DNA of 64,000 bases from the NCBI GenBank assembly GCA_023653785.1, contig JAMKCH010051437.1:124001-188000 (forward strand), given 5' to 3'. A program made the translations under genes and the position numbers. The notes under the pieces were generated by a model that had not been told where the DNA came from, ran no database searches, and worked only from the letters and a program-made list of their open reading frames with translations. Shown piece by piece: positions 25,043-35,854 of this stretch; positions within the stretch are counted from its first letter, which is position 1; the number at the start of each line of letters is the position of its first letter. This DNA comes from Ophioderma brevispina. Lineage: Eukaryota > Echinodermata > Ophiuroidea > Amphilepidida > Ophiodermatidae.

Positions 25043-26000
25043 GTTTTATATACCGAATATATAGATTTTTGTCATAACACAGGCCTATATCATGTGTAGC
25101 TCATGAGCTGTAGGCCATGTTGTCATGGCGTGCATGCATGGTTTAACAATTTTGTGTAACTTAGGGTCCAAAACTTGTCAAGAATTAGCAATCAACCTTT
25201 CTTGTGTTGAGGAAATGATGTTGGAGTCCAAAACGGATCGCCGTAATCGACTTCTTGCCATTTTTTGTCGGCAAGATGTGTACAATTTTCCTTGCAGCTC
25301 CGAATTCAGCAACTTTTACAATCACCGCTTCAACTTCAAGCATTTCCCTAACACGATGAAAACACACACACATCACGACTAAATGTGATAATTCCAACTT
25401 ATATTTCTGTTACAATCACCTATAACACAATGTTGTCTCTTGATTTATGCAGAAATCTTTGGATCTAGGTGCTTATCAACGGTAGAAAATCGTTTGCCAG
25501 CGACCCGTCAAACCTGATTGCCGATGCCATGGGCGCAGCCATTTTATTTCCAAAAGGCAAAGCGCGACGCCGATGGCGCTATGACAGGTCGCTGTCAAAC
25601 AACATCAGAGGGGATAGGTTTCAAGTACGAGCAGTAACAACAACCTCAAAGCATGAATAGGCCTACTGATGCTGCGATTCAGCCATTCCCTTGCTCTTGC
25701 TCCCCGGTTTGTATAAGACTTTACACTACAGCACAGACTCCCCACATACGAGTAAACAAAATACGGTCTGCTTATATTCATCTCTTACACCAGCTTCAAT
25801 ATGTACACTCATAATACGGATGGATAGTCCGTACGGCAGTCTCTATGCTGAGAAGAGGTGTCCCGGGTATAGTTCATGAATGAGATGCCCGCTCTCCCAG
25901 GGCATAGTTCATTTTTGGTTCAATTCTTGAAGCTAGTTGAATTCATGCCTCCACTTTTAACCAATCAGATGACAGGAATCTATATATGAGGTATATAACA
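25043..26000 (-). pseudogene. Crypton-like element, copy 2, body
   Basis: Read on the minus strand, the 5' part near 25700 contains gaatggctgaatcgcagcat and ttcatgctttgag, as at 25-60 of copy 1. The stretch 25325-25127 then matches copy 1 from about 190 to 376. In this copy the frame AEFGAARKIVHILPTK, KKSITAIRFGLQHHFLNTRK stays open and resembles the second half of a Crypton-type N-terminal domain; the N-T-K-R helix seen in copy 1 is not visible. Subterminal inverted repeats occur at 25043-25067 and 25977-25999 (gttttatataccgaatatat versus, in complement, gttatatacctcatatatag). No tryptic catalytic block of a tyrosine recombinase is found, so the copy is non-autonomous or heavily deleted. Confidence 0.5.
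25491..25601. repeat. CpG-rich fold-back inside Crypton-like copy 2
   Basis: Ends cgtttgccagcgacccgtc and gacaggtcgctgtcaaac are inverted repeats of about 18 bp, and the interior is GC-rich with several CGs. The segment has no counterpart in copy 1, so it may be a small insertion or an internal part lost from copy 1. Confidence 0.55.
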
Positions 26001-29000
26001 TGCAATGACCATACTGTAAGAAAGGTGGTAGGGCTTCCAAAGGGTTCAAGGTGGCACTATTCCACTTCTTTGTCTTGTCTGAAGTATGAAATGACGACGT
26101 GCACATATACCCAGTGCTGCCTTTCAGTTGCAGTGCACTTGTGCTTTGCCTACGCACACACTGAAAGTCAGTACATTGTATATATGCCCGCGTCGCTGCT
26201 TCGTACTTCGATCGGGAACAGAGTATATATCGGGCTTGTCCCCACTACTCATCCATTTTGAGATTGCTAGAAATTCTGCAACTAGGGTTTTCATCTCGCA
26301 CCTGCAGGATATTTTGGGTGAATTCTGTTTCATTATAATGACATGTTTGTCTTGCATTTGCTGGTGATTATTTGTACAGCAGTCATAAGGGACAAAATAT
26401 ACAAAGAGCTCCTTTAAAATAGAGTGCAATTTCAAAGTGATTTCATCTTTTAAAGGGATGTGCATTGCAGTAGATAAAATCCCAGCGTTTCCCCTACAGG
26501 GGATTTTTATGGCTTTTAAAAGTGACCCATCGTTTTGCAGCTGCATAGATCAAATATTGCACTTTCTGTTTGAAGGCATTTGGCTGGAAGGGACAGTCAA
26601 CTCCAGCCCACTGATGACCAGCCCAACTCTTTTGTGAGCCATATTTAAAAAGAGAATTGTTTGTTGTGAAAGAATGCAAAAATGCTTGTTAATTGTTTAT
26701 GATTTTGTCAATGCACATTTGTTAGACTTGGTTATTAGCTGGACTCTTTGCAGTTCCGTAACATGTCAGCACACAGCACTGTATGTACCCTTCATTTGGT
26801 GCAATCTTTTGCTATAACTCTGTACAGATTGGTTTGATTTCTAAATCCGTAATTTGCTCTGTAAATTAACCATTTCTATTGAATTTTGGCCATGTTTAGG
26901 CCCGCTTTTGTAAAAGAGTTCTGGCAACTTAAATGTGGATGACCCGATTAAGTAAGATAAAGTTTTCATCTTAATAGAATGACCTTCACCCCAAAACCCC
27001 ATCTGTAAAGTTTGGCACCGATATTTCAACCCGTTTTGATGTGAGAGCTAAAACATGATTTTGTAATTTCCCATAGAGTACTCTGTAAAGTTAATATTGG
27101 TCGACCTAAATAGGGGCTTATTTTCGCTCATAACATCCAAACCAAACATCCTTTAGCCCTACGATTTCACAGGGTAAATGAGAAAAATAGTAGCTTTCTT
27201 CAGATACCAAAATTTTGACCATTTCCTATAAAATTTGGGGTTCTGGGGACGAGGTTAATAACGAGTGCAAGCACAAGCACAGCTATTTGACCCCATACAG
27301 ATTATTCCTTTTATTTTTAGAGCAATTTTAAGCAATGGCAACACAATTTTGACAACTGATATAAGTAGGGGCATGCAAGAACTATTTTTCTATGGAAAAA
27401 ATCAGAAAATCTATTGCAGGAACCTTGCCATTTAGGCCTATAAAGGTAATGATTTGCATGTTATAGCACCCTCTATATGCCTATTTCCCATAGAAAGATG
27501 GATAAAACTAGATTTTTTTGAAAAATCATATTTGCCCATAATGAAATTTCATCTAATTTGCACAGGATGTAGTTCGTGGAATAAATAATCAAAGTTAGTT
27601 GTATAAAAAGGGTCGCCGTTGATATTTGTTGTTTTATTCTAATTTCATAATAAATGACTTTCAAAAGCTGTGCAAGTTACATAAGTGAAATATTAATTAA
27701 GTGCATTTGTAGGATTGTAGGTAATTAGATTGGAAAATATATGCATTTGTCAAATCAAGAAACAGGAGTAATTTTATGTTAGACAAAAACATTTTCCAAT
27801 ATATATAAGTGAAATAATATGGTTTATATAAGACATTTTTGTAAGTTTTCTTTTTGTGATGATGACTTGAAAGAAAATAGCTTATTACTGCTGACTACTG
27901 AGATTTATATTGGCAGACTATGGCAGCCAAGAAATATACATTTTTATGTGGTCATTGGTTTAACACAATCACATAACCTTGAAAGAAAATTCTGAATGTG
28001 AAATGAGTTATCAAGGAATATTTTCTCATTCTAAACCATTGGAGAATTGAGGTTTTTAAAATTTTCTTGAGTAATTAATAGGCTTGTCTTCAAAACATCC
28101 AAATAATATTATGCGAGTAGAGGTTAAAAAAGGCAAGTTTGTTTTAAGACATGTCTGCATACATTTCGGTGAACCTTTTATTTAATGGCTGGTGCCATTA
28201 TGTTATTGGATAACATTGTGATAGGCCTGTTTACTGTTTGTTTGATTGCTGCTTCTCTGCATAGCTAGCGAGCTACCGTGCTATAGCTAGCTGTACAAAC
28301 CATGCAATTTAGCATCCCGCATGCGTACTCTAGCTGGAAGCAATCTCCCCAGTGAGTCCATCCGGGTTTACCGGTCCTTTCTATTTTGCGGATCAAGGGT
28401 GTTATTTACGCATTGCGGGTGTCATATCTTGACACGTTGTCATGGTATAGATGAGCTACTTGATGTCAGAACCACGGCAACTTGTCCCACTGGTGTGATG
28501 CTGGGTGTGATCAGCTAGACTCAGACGGCTCTTACCCTCAAAGCTATTGTTGTTGGTTTTACAATGAGAATGTCTAGTTGATGGACTGCATTCACTGCAC
28601 AACTTCTTTGCAACAACTGTTTTGGATAGGTAAATATGAACTAATTATGATTTGTGGCAGACTAAAACATGGCATGATTTGGTTGGTGATGGCATTGCCT
28701 GTGGGAAGTCAAGCATTCTTTCCATTTCAGTGTAGGCATGTGTTCCACGTTCTGGGGCCCACGTGTGGAAAGGGTTAATTCAACTTTCCATCCCAACAAA
28801 ACACATTTTGTGTCTATTTGTTTTACTTTCCTTACATTTTCTAAGTTACTAAGAAAACAAGGGCAGTATTACAGTAGCCTAAGTAATACCTCTTGATGTT
28901 ATTTATGATGTAAAAAAGTCTTTGTAAAGCTACTTATTGTATGAAAGACTTTTAAAGTGGTAAAATTACTGCGGGAGAAGAGTAAAAGCCATAAATATGG

Positions 29001-29169
29001 GCATTTTTGTGATAAAATCACTCACTAGATGCCTCAAAACAAATATAATCTGGACCACATTTCCGATGAAATACAAAGAATTAGGTAACAGTTGAAAATT
29101 CATGTCTTGCATCTCCAGATTTTGATGTTTTGTAAATCAGCACATAGCGATCGCTTTCATAGAGTATGT

Positions 29170-29480
29170 ACACATTTGTATGTGTGTCTGTGGGTGGATA
29201 AATATGTTAACCCTGTGCTTACTGAACTATGCATTGACCAATGAACTTCATACTTGGTACAGTGATAGAACATGTTGAACTCTATCATTTCCATTGCATA
29301 TTCATCAGTATGATTATAATTTCATTTATATATTTTTATATTATTTTTTTTTCAAATTTGTCTGATTCAGCTGAAAGCCTGAAACTTGGTCATAATAATC
29401 TTGTATAACAGGTGAACTTGTTAAAATTGAAATGAGGTCATCTGGGGTCAATGGGTTATGCAGAGGTCAAATTTTGCATG
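29170..29480 (+). repeat. Dispersed repeat with GGTCA half sites
   Basis: The block contains ccaatgaacttcatacttgg and 'gatagaacatg', related to the tandem units at 4738-4985. It is followed by gaggtcatctggggtcaatg and 'cagaggtcaaa'. Similar GGTCA strings occur at 6950, 12095, 45350, 49200 and 53285, all reading GGTCA on the + strand. Confidence 0.5.
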
Positions 29481-32400
29481 TCTATGTTCCTATTGGCAAA
29501 CTGCGATGGCAGACAACAAATGCATTCCGGGAACAATATAATTTTCTTTGGTTTGATGTTTTTGTTGTAAAGGGGATTTTTAAATCAAATTTGAAGGCCG
29601 ATGATTTATCATAGAGAATAATTGGTTCTGGTAATTCCCAACTAAATTGGAAGCCTGAAGTCAAGTGCAGAGATAGGGCAGATTCACTTGTGTGTTCATG
29701 ATTCAACATGGGATTTGCCAGTTGGCTTTGGATTTCACCTACACTGCAAATTTGCATGTTATTTTATGTAATAAAACAAGAATTTCCCATGGCTTTGGTG
29801 TAATACTGGCTCCTAGTATTTTTCTACAGATACCTTTGCCTGAAAGATACTATTCTTGGTCATAATGACAGATTATATGGATGCCTTAAGGTTGTCACAC
29901 TTTTGCCTTGGCTGCTTGTCTCAAGTGCATTCTAAAAGCAACATCTCTAGAGTACAAGACATTTTTTCCAGTTTTTATCATTTTACTTGAAATTTCTATG
30001 TTAAGTGTTTTCTGCAATTCAAGGCTAGAGTGTGAAAGGTGATGATATATGCGTATTTGTGAAAACCCAAGACAAATTTGGATCGCTTCTTTACACTGCA
30101 GTAAGAGGCTACAAAAGCCTCCAAATATGAATGTGCTTCTGCGATTGCATCGCTGTGGCTTGTCGCAAACTACTCAACAAAATTAATCCATACGACAGTA
30201 AATTTATACTAGTCAACCACGCACAATGCATGACAGAGTGTAAAAAATCACATACATGCAGAAATTAGTTCTAGTAAAATCGTATTTATGACTCACTTGT
30301 TGAAAACATTCTCTTAAATTCAATCTCTTATTATACACTATATTTTTCTCACCTGCTAAATTTGAAATGCTTTAATTTTGTTACTGATGTCAGTCAAATC
30401 AAAAAAGCCTTAGAGTTGTTGTGAATAGGATTTCAGGCCAATATTTCATTAAATATATTCAGTAATTGTTAGTTTCAATAACCTGCTGTATCACTCTAAG
30501 CTGTGGCTGATTTGATTTGGCCTTTCATTGTATCAACCCCGGCAGAAGTCATTGATATTGACTATTTTGCAATTTTGCAATAATTTTCTGGCCTGCCAGG
30601 CTAGTTTTCTGTAAAATTGGATGTGAATTGCATTGCGAGACAATTGCGTGCTACATGGGCACATGTCAGTCTGATGAAAATCGTCTGCACGAACCTTGCC
30701 AGAAGCATACTTGACCACATATTGCATTAGCAGAGCCAGCACAAAAGCTCTAACCCACTATCTTGCATATTAGTTATGAAATTGATGCATTATGTTGGAG
30801 AGATATGTACCAGTCGCATTTTCTTTATTACAAACTATCTGATTTGTTTTTTCTCAAAATATGCTGAAGATCGGGATAAGGAGTTTTGACATTTAAATAT
30901 TTCATTTCTTATTGCCTATTTTGGTTGTTTTGCTTTTCTCTTCACTTGAAATCTGAATTTGTTTGAAGAAATATTAAATTTTGTTTGAATTTTTGTACAT
31001 TTTCTTTTTTCTATTGGTCCTTGTCTTCTGAAGTAAGTACTTGTTCCTGCATTTAAAAAGATAAGTTTGATTTCAAAATACATGGTTGAGTTCTACATCG
31101 CACTCAATTTCATATCTTGCACAAAATTAACACATTCTATGTCTGCTTATTTTTTTGTTTCTTTTTCCTCTGGACATGAAATTTGATTGCATTTTTTCTC
31201 AGTTGTTTGGTATAAAATTTTTGATCAGATTTTTTAAAATGAATTGTTCATTTGTTAAAAGTGTGTAACATGTATTTTTTTCTAAGAATCTATTAACGAA
31301 TCAAATGATATTGAAAATAAACATGATTAAAATTTCCATCATTTTTCTTAAGAGCTCCATTTAACACTCGCTTTTTTGCAGGTCACCCATATCAAAAGCA
31401 CTTAGCCTAATCATAAGTCACCGGAGGAAATGCCCTTTAATTTGGCCATACATGAAAATGAGATGGAATTATAATTGCTAGTATTTGCTTAGCTTGTCAC
31501 TCAAGCATATAAAAATGATACGTGCCTCTGGCAGAATATGGATGAATCGTGTGACCAGGGTTTTTATTGTTACCTGGCTAAAGCTTGTCCAAATAAGAAA
31601 TGCTTCTCTAGCCACTTCTACAATAACTAATACCCGTAGTATATAACGTAATAATATCCTGGTTGGGTCTTTATGTGGCTGGATGGGTCACAAAGTGAGC
31701 AGTGGACAGTAGCTTATGACACATTGGATAGAATTCAACGGTTTTTGGTGGTATGTATAAGTTACTTTCAGGGTTTGTTTAAAAATGCATATCTTGCTAG
31801 TTGATATTGATGTAGGTCTTTTTTTATTCTTCCCCCAAATACTGGCAAATGCAGTGATCTTGTGCATACCTTATCAATTCAACACATACAACACAGTGAC
31901 GTACTGGAATCATTCATCATTTATAAGGATTCATTCAGCAGCATGCAAAGGCATTTATGTGTTATGTGTGCACGCATACAAATGCAGACATTGACACTCA
32001 ATGATAGGACAGCTTGTGTTAAGCAGCTGCGAGTTGGGCTTTCTGGAACTAAATAATTTGGTATCATAGATCACTGGTCTGTATGTTGACATCCTATCCT
32101 TTGATTATAATAGCCTCTGTTAATTACACAGTGGATATGAGTAGAGCAAACCCTATCAACAATTTGCATCAATTTGTATGTAAAAGAGATTGGATGCGGC
32201 AGGCAAAAATTACCTGTACCTTGCCCGCATCCTGTGATTAGAAAGGTCATGCTACAAACAGCTTTTGGAAAGAGCTTAAAACCTTCTCTTAATGAATCTG
32301 GTACAGAAATATAGCACTTGTGTAGTATGCATAAACCTTCAGCTTGTCTGTGGAAATGAATATGTTCTTGAGGACAAGACAAAACCGTGTTTAATAAGAT

Positions 32401-32540
32401 TGACGGTATTTCCGGAACATTATTTTACTAGTGACTTATGAAGTATGGTGTTATACTAGACAGTTCTTAATAAAGGCAGGCATAAGAATAGGTGATTTGA
32501 AATGAATACTTTGAATAATTGTCAAGGAAATTCTTTTTCT

Positions 32541-32568
32541 AATTTTGTGAATTCTTTTGTTATTACAG
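32541..32568 (+). promoter_or_regulatory. 3' splice acceptor of the ADAR exon
   Basis: A T-rich tract (gaattcttttgttattacag) ends in AG at 32567-32568. Homology to ADAR2 (SEVKENIN) begins shortly after. The exon starts with two bases that finish a codon, so the preceding intron is phase 1. Confidence 0.8.
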
Positions 32569-34120
32569 AAAAGAAGCCAGTTCCCCAAGATTTGGATTCA
32601 GAAGTGAAAGAGAATATCAACATCATGCAGAACCAGCAGGGTGATGGCAAGCAAGCATCCAATGGGGAAACAGCGCATGGGGTCAAACGCTCGGCAGAGT
32701 CGGATGAAGATGTGGAAATGAAGGAAGGTGATGAGAAGAAGGAAAATGGTGATTCCAAAGGACAGAAGCAAAAGAGAAAGAAACGTAAGAAGCAGGCACC
32801 GGGTCCTGTGTTGCCAAAGAATGCTCTCATGCAGCTTAATGAAATTAAGCCAGGTTTGAACTTCAAACCAATTTCACAATCTGGACCTGTACATGCACCA
32901 ACATTTGTTATGTCAGTAGAGGTCAATGGTCAGGAGTTCAAAGGATCGGGTCGCACCAAGAAGGCAGCCAAGCTCCATGCTGCAGAGCAAGCACTCAGCT
33001 CCTTCATTCAATTTCCAGATGCTTCCGAAGCCTACAAGGCAATGGGCAAGTATATTTACAATTCAGACTTTACTACAGATGAACCCATGACCACTCCTTC
33101 AATCTTCAGTGCTTTTGATGATAGTAAAGATATGGAGGCTCTACCCATACCTGAAACGGAATTACCATCTAATGGTTCACCACCAGATGTCACAGCTTCA
33201 CCAGGAACTGGAACAGAACCACCTCCTGCTGCCTCAGATCAGACAAGTGGTAAGAACCCAATTATGACCCTTAATGAACTCAAACCTGGACTGAAGTATG
33301 AACTTGTGGGGGAGACCGGACAGAGTCATTCAAAGAACTTCATCATGAGCGTACAGGTTGATGATCAGACTTTCCAGGGATTTGCTAGAAACAAGAAACA
33401 AGCCAAAGCTCGTGCTGCACAAGCTGCATTGGCTGCACTATATAACATGGCTCCTTCAACTGCACCTGGACTACAGCCAGTACCCAGTGAAGGTTTACAG
33501 TTGCATGAACCACAACTGCTAGCTGACCAGGTGCACAAGCTAGTGCTAGGTAAATTTGGGGAACTTACCAATGGGTTCACATCACCAAATGCCAGGCGCA
33601 AAGTGCTTGCTGGAATCGTTATGACCAAAGGTGAAGGGGTGGATCAAGCAACCGTCATATGTGTGTCCACTGGCACCAAGTGCATAAACGGGGAATATAT
33701 GTCGGATCAAGGGCTTGCTATGAATGATAGCCATGCAGAGATTGTGTCACGACGATGTCTTTTACGCTACCTCTACTCACAGTTGGAATATTATGTGCAA
33801 AATCAGGGAGAGAAATCCATCTTTGTACCAAATCCAACAGGAAGTGGCTACAAGCTAAGAAGTGGAGTGCAGTTCCATCTCTATATCAGCACATCACCTT
33901 GTGGAGATGCTAGGATCTTCTCACCTCATGAAGCATCTGGGGAAGGGGAAATATCAATAGATAAGCATCCAAATCGCAAAGCTCGGGGCCAGCTTAGAAC
34001 CAAGATTGAGTCAGGGGAAGGCACAATACCAGTGAAATCTGGACCAGCATTGCAGACGTGGGATGGTGTGCTACAAGGGGAGAGATTACTAACAATGTCC
34101 TGCAGTGACAAATTAGCAAG
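32569..34120 (+). CDS. ADARB1: ADAR2-type double-stranded RNA adenosine deaminase, large internal exon (partial)
   Basis: This exon of 1,552 bp encodes about 517 residues of an enzyme that converts adenosine to inosine in double-stranded RNA, acting mainly in the nucleus. Counting from the ATG at 32502 (residue 1, inside the intron), a basic nuclear-localisation-like stretch [12 protein letters not shown] is at 86-97. dsRNA-binding domain 1 spans about 104-171 ([28 protein letters not shown]) and domain 2 about 251-316 ([14 protein letters not shown]). The deaminase starts near 341. Zinc ligands are H411 (in HAE), C467 (in SPCGD) and C534 (in SCSDK); the proton shuttle is E413. E506 in ESGEGTIP matches the base-flipping E488 of human ADAR2. 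The exon ends at AG|GTAAGT with phase 2, just before the expected WNVVG. The first exon and the deaminase C-terminus (roughly 185 residues) are not in view. Sequence is intact, with no stop or frameshift. The two dsRBDs and the linker exclude ADAR1 and ADAT. Confidence 0.95.
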
Positions 34121-34126
34121 GTAAGT
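34118..34126 (+). promoter_or_regulatory. 5' splice donor of the ADAR exon
   Basis: AAG|GTAAGT is a near-ideal donor, with the cut after 34120. The open frame would run only one codon further before a stop, which supports the boundary. Confidence 0.9.
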
Positions 34127-34612
34127 CCTAAGTACAATTCATAATAACTATAGTTCTTGCAATTTCTGTTGGCAAAGCTGTGCAAATCTTGGGTTTGTTT
34201 TACCATTTGTTTTTCTCTGATTCATTGTGGAGATTTGATTCTTTCTTTTAAAAAAAAGCAAGATAATCAGAAATTACAACACATCCAATTTTTTTTCATG
34301 GAGTCCAAGATGCCAGATGGCAAGAAAAGAAGCTTAAGTTTAAATGGATGACTACAATGGAATCCTTTCTAGAATAATGGGATACAGTGACAGATACTGA
34401 CCCTCCCCAAAGGGAGGGGGATATGGTTAACCTCGGTTAAACAAAAAAGTGTCCCGCTTGCTTTGCTCTAATATTTCCAAACAATCGTGGAGAGGGTATA
34501 CCTGACAGACTGCATAGGGTGTAGCAGTATACACACTACATTATTAACAGGGTGGGGGCTGGATTGTGATTCATGGCTCACTTCACTCTATGGAACACAC
34601 AAAGTATAGGGC
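34121..34612 (+). other. Proximal part of ADAR downstream intron
   Basis: Non-coding, AT-rich. A gagggaggggg-like purine tract near 34408-34422 is the only compositional feature. Confidence 0.7.
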
Positions 34613-34796
34613 AATTTGCTGTAGAAGTGCCACGTAATACGATTCGTTGCCCAGCAATCGGTCCAAACAAATCACAGGGCACAGGACACATGCTATACAA
34701 TGAAAAGTTTGAATTCCCACGCTATAAGCCTCTTGATTTGTTTGGACCGATTGCTGGGGCAACGGGTCTTATTACGTGCCACTTCTACAGTGAATT
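34613..34796. mobile_element. Hairpin MITE, family D, complete copy in ADAR intron
   Basis: The left arm 34613-34674 and right arm 34734-34796 are inverted repeats of about 62 bp with few mismatches. Both carry ctgtagaagt, cacgtaat and agcaatcggtccaaacaaat (direct on the left, complement on the right). The loop is about 59 bp (includes tgctatacaatgaaaa). A truncated relative lies at 17567-17709. In the pre-mRNA this would fold into a long stem 490 nt after the exon. Confidence 0.9.
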
Positions 34797-35665
34797 AGGG
34801 CTTGCAAATTTTAGCTTTGGCCATCTAAGTCTACCCAGGACTGTGATTTACCTCACATAGGTTAGCAATGAAATGCATTACCTGTGTCTTTCTGTTGCAT
34901 TTCTTCATGTTTGCAATATTCCCAGAGTGAACATCTCAACTTCTGTACTCCAAAGACTTAACTCGCATCCCCATTCAAATTTGTCTACCATTCATCTTGA
35001 TCGATCGCACATAGGAAGATAATCACTTTCAGCACTATCAAATCACCAAATGTAGATCGTATTGCAAAATAATCACATTTTTCATTCCTGGTCCTCACCC
35101 AACGTGCAGCGCTTTAACACCCTGGTATAATAACCATGTCACGAGTCATGGCATGCGAGGGAATTGATGCACACCGTGGAAATTATGAAGTGTGTTAGTG
35201 CATTTTAGTGTAGTTCAGTACATCATGCATTGATTTTGTGTCTATTTATGATTGATGGAGGACGAGAGGAGATAAAATATGTTTACCGATGCACAGGATG
35301 TGAGTGCCTCCTGCATGTGTGTGCAGGGTTGTTGTACTCAGAGATAGAGTATAATGCTTTGCAAACCAGGTCTCATCCCAAGATTTTAAGTATGTGTAGC
35401 ACCTCTTGTCAGTGACAGTGCCAGAACTTTTATTTCCTTTTTCTAGGAAAATGTGGGAGGTCTAAGTGCCTTTTTGAGCGGGAAAATCCATAAAAGTTAG
35501 TTGTCAAATTTGGCATTCTTTATTTTTTTCCTTGCAAGCAAGGCTGGACTAGGAAAAGAAATTTCTCTCATGCCCTCTTTGGTGCCACCATTGCCTCAAG
35601 TTGTAGAAATAAATAGATATGATATCATCATCAACATAATAATATGAAGAATAGTGTACTTTTAT
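34797..35665. other. No gene seen
   Basis: Intron or intergenic sequence with no recognisable exon or repeat end. Confidence 0.55.
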
Positions 35666-35854
35666 CCTTAACACTCCACACCTAATTTCATAACAAAGTT
35701 TACAGACTCCTTCATACCACAAATATCACAGTCATTGTACCACAAAATACCACAGTGGAATTTCATGGTATCTATGTGATGTGCTACAGGAACCCCAAAT
35801 ACCACAAAATGGTAGCACAGTGTGGTGTTTTGTGGTATTAGGGAGTGTTAGGGA
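35666..35854. mobile_element. Palindromic MITE, family E
   Basis: The end ccttaacactcc (35666-35677) is matched in inverse by 'gggagtgttaggga' (35841-35854). Inside, 'accacaaa' and 'ataccacag' words recur in both orientations (ataccacaaaatgg, gtggtgttttgtggtatta), giving a nested hairpin. No other copy was found in the window. Confidence 0.65.

Larger units (their letters stand above)
26001..32568 (+). other. Non-coding; at least its 3' end is intron of the ADAR gene
   Basis: No exon was recognised. The 3' boundary is the acceptor at 32567-32568. A diverged family A relative may lie near 27175-27255 ('aatgagaaaaatag', 'cttcagataccaaaattttg'). A dispersed GGTCA-containing repeat lies near 29170-29480. 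How much of this stretch is intron rather than upstream DNA cannot be told, because the first exon was not found. Confidence 0.5.

Noticed and set aside
32502..32568. ATG at 32502 as the ADAR start codon
   Set aside because: The 22 codons before 32569 look like a pyrimidine-rich intron tail ending in a clear AG, have no similarity to ADAR2, and the conserved text begins only after the acceptor.
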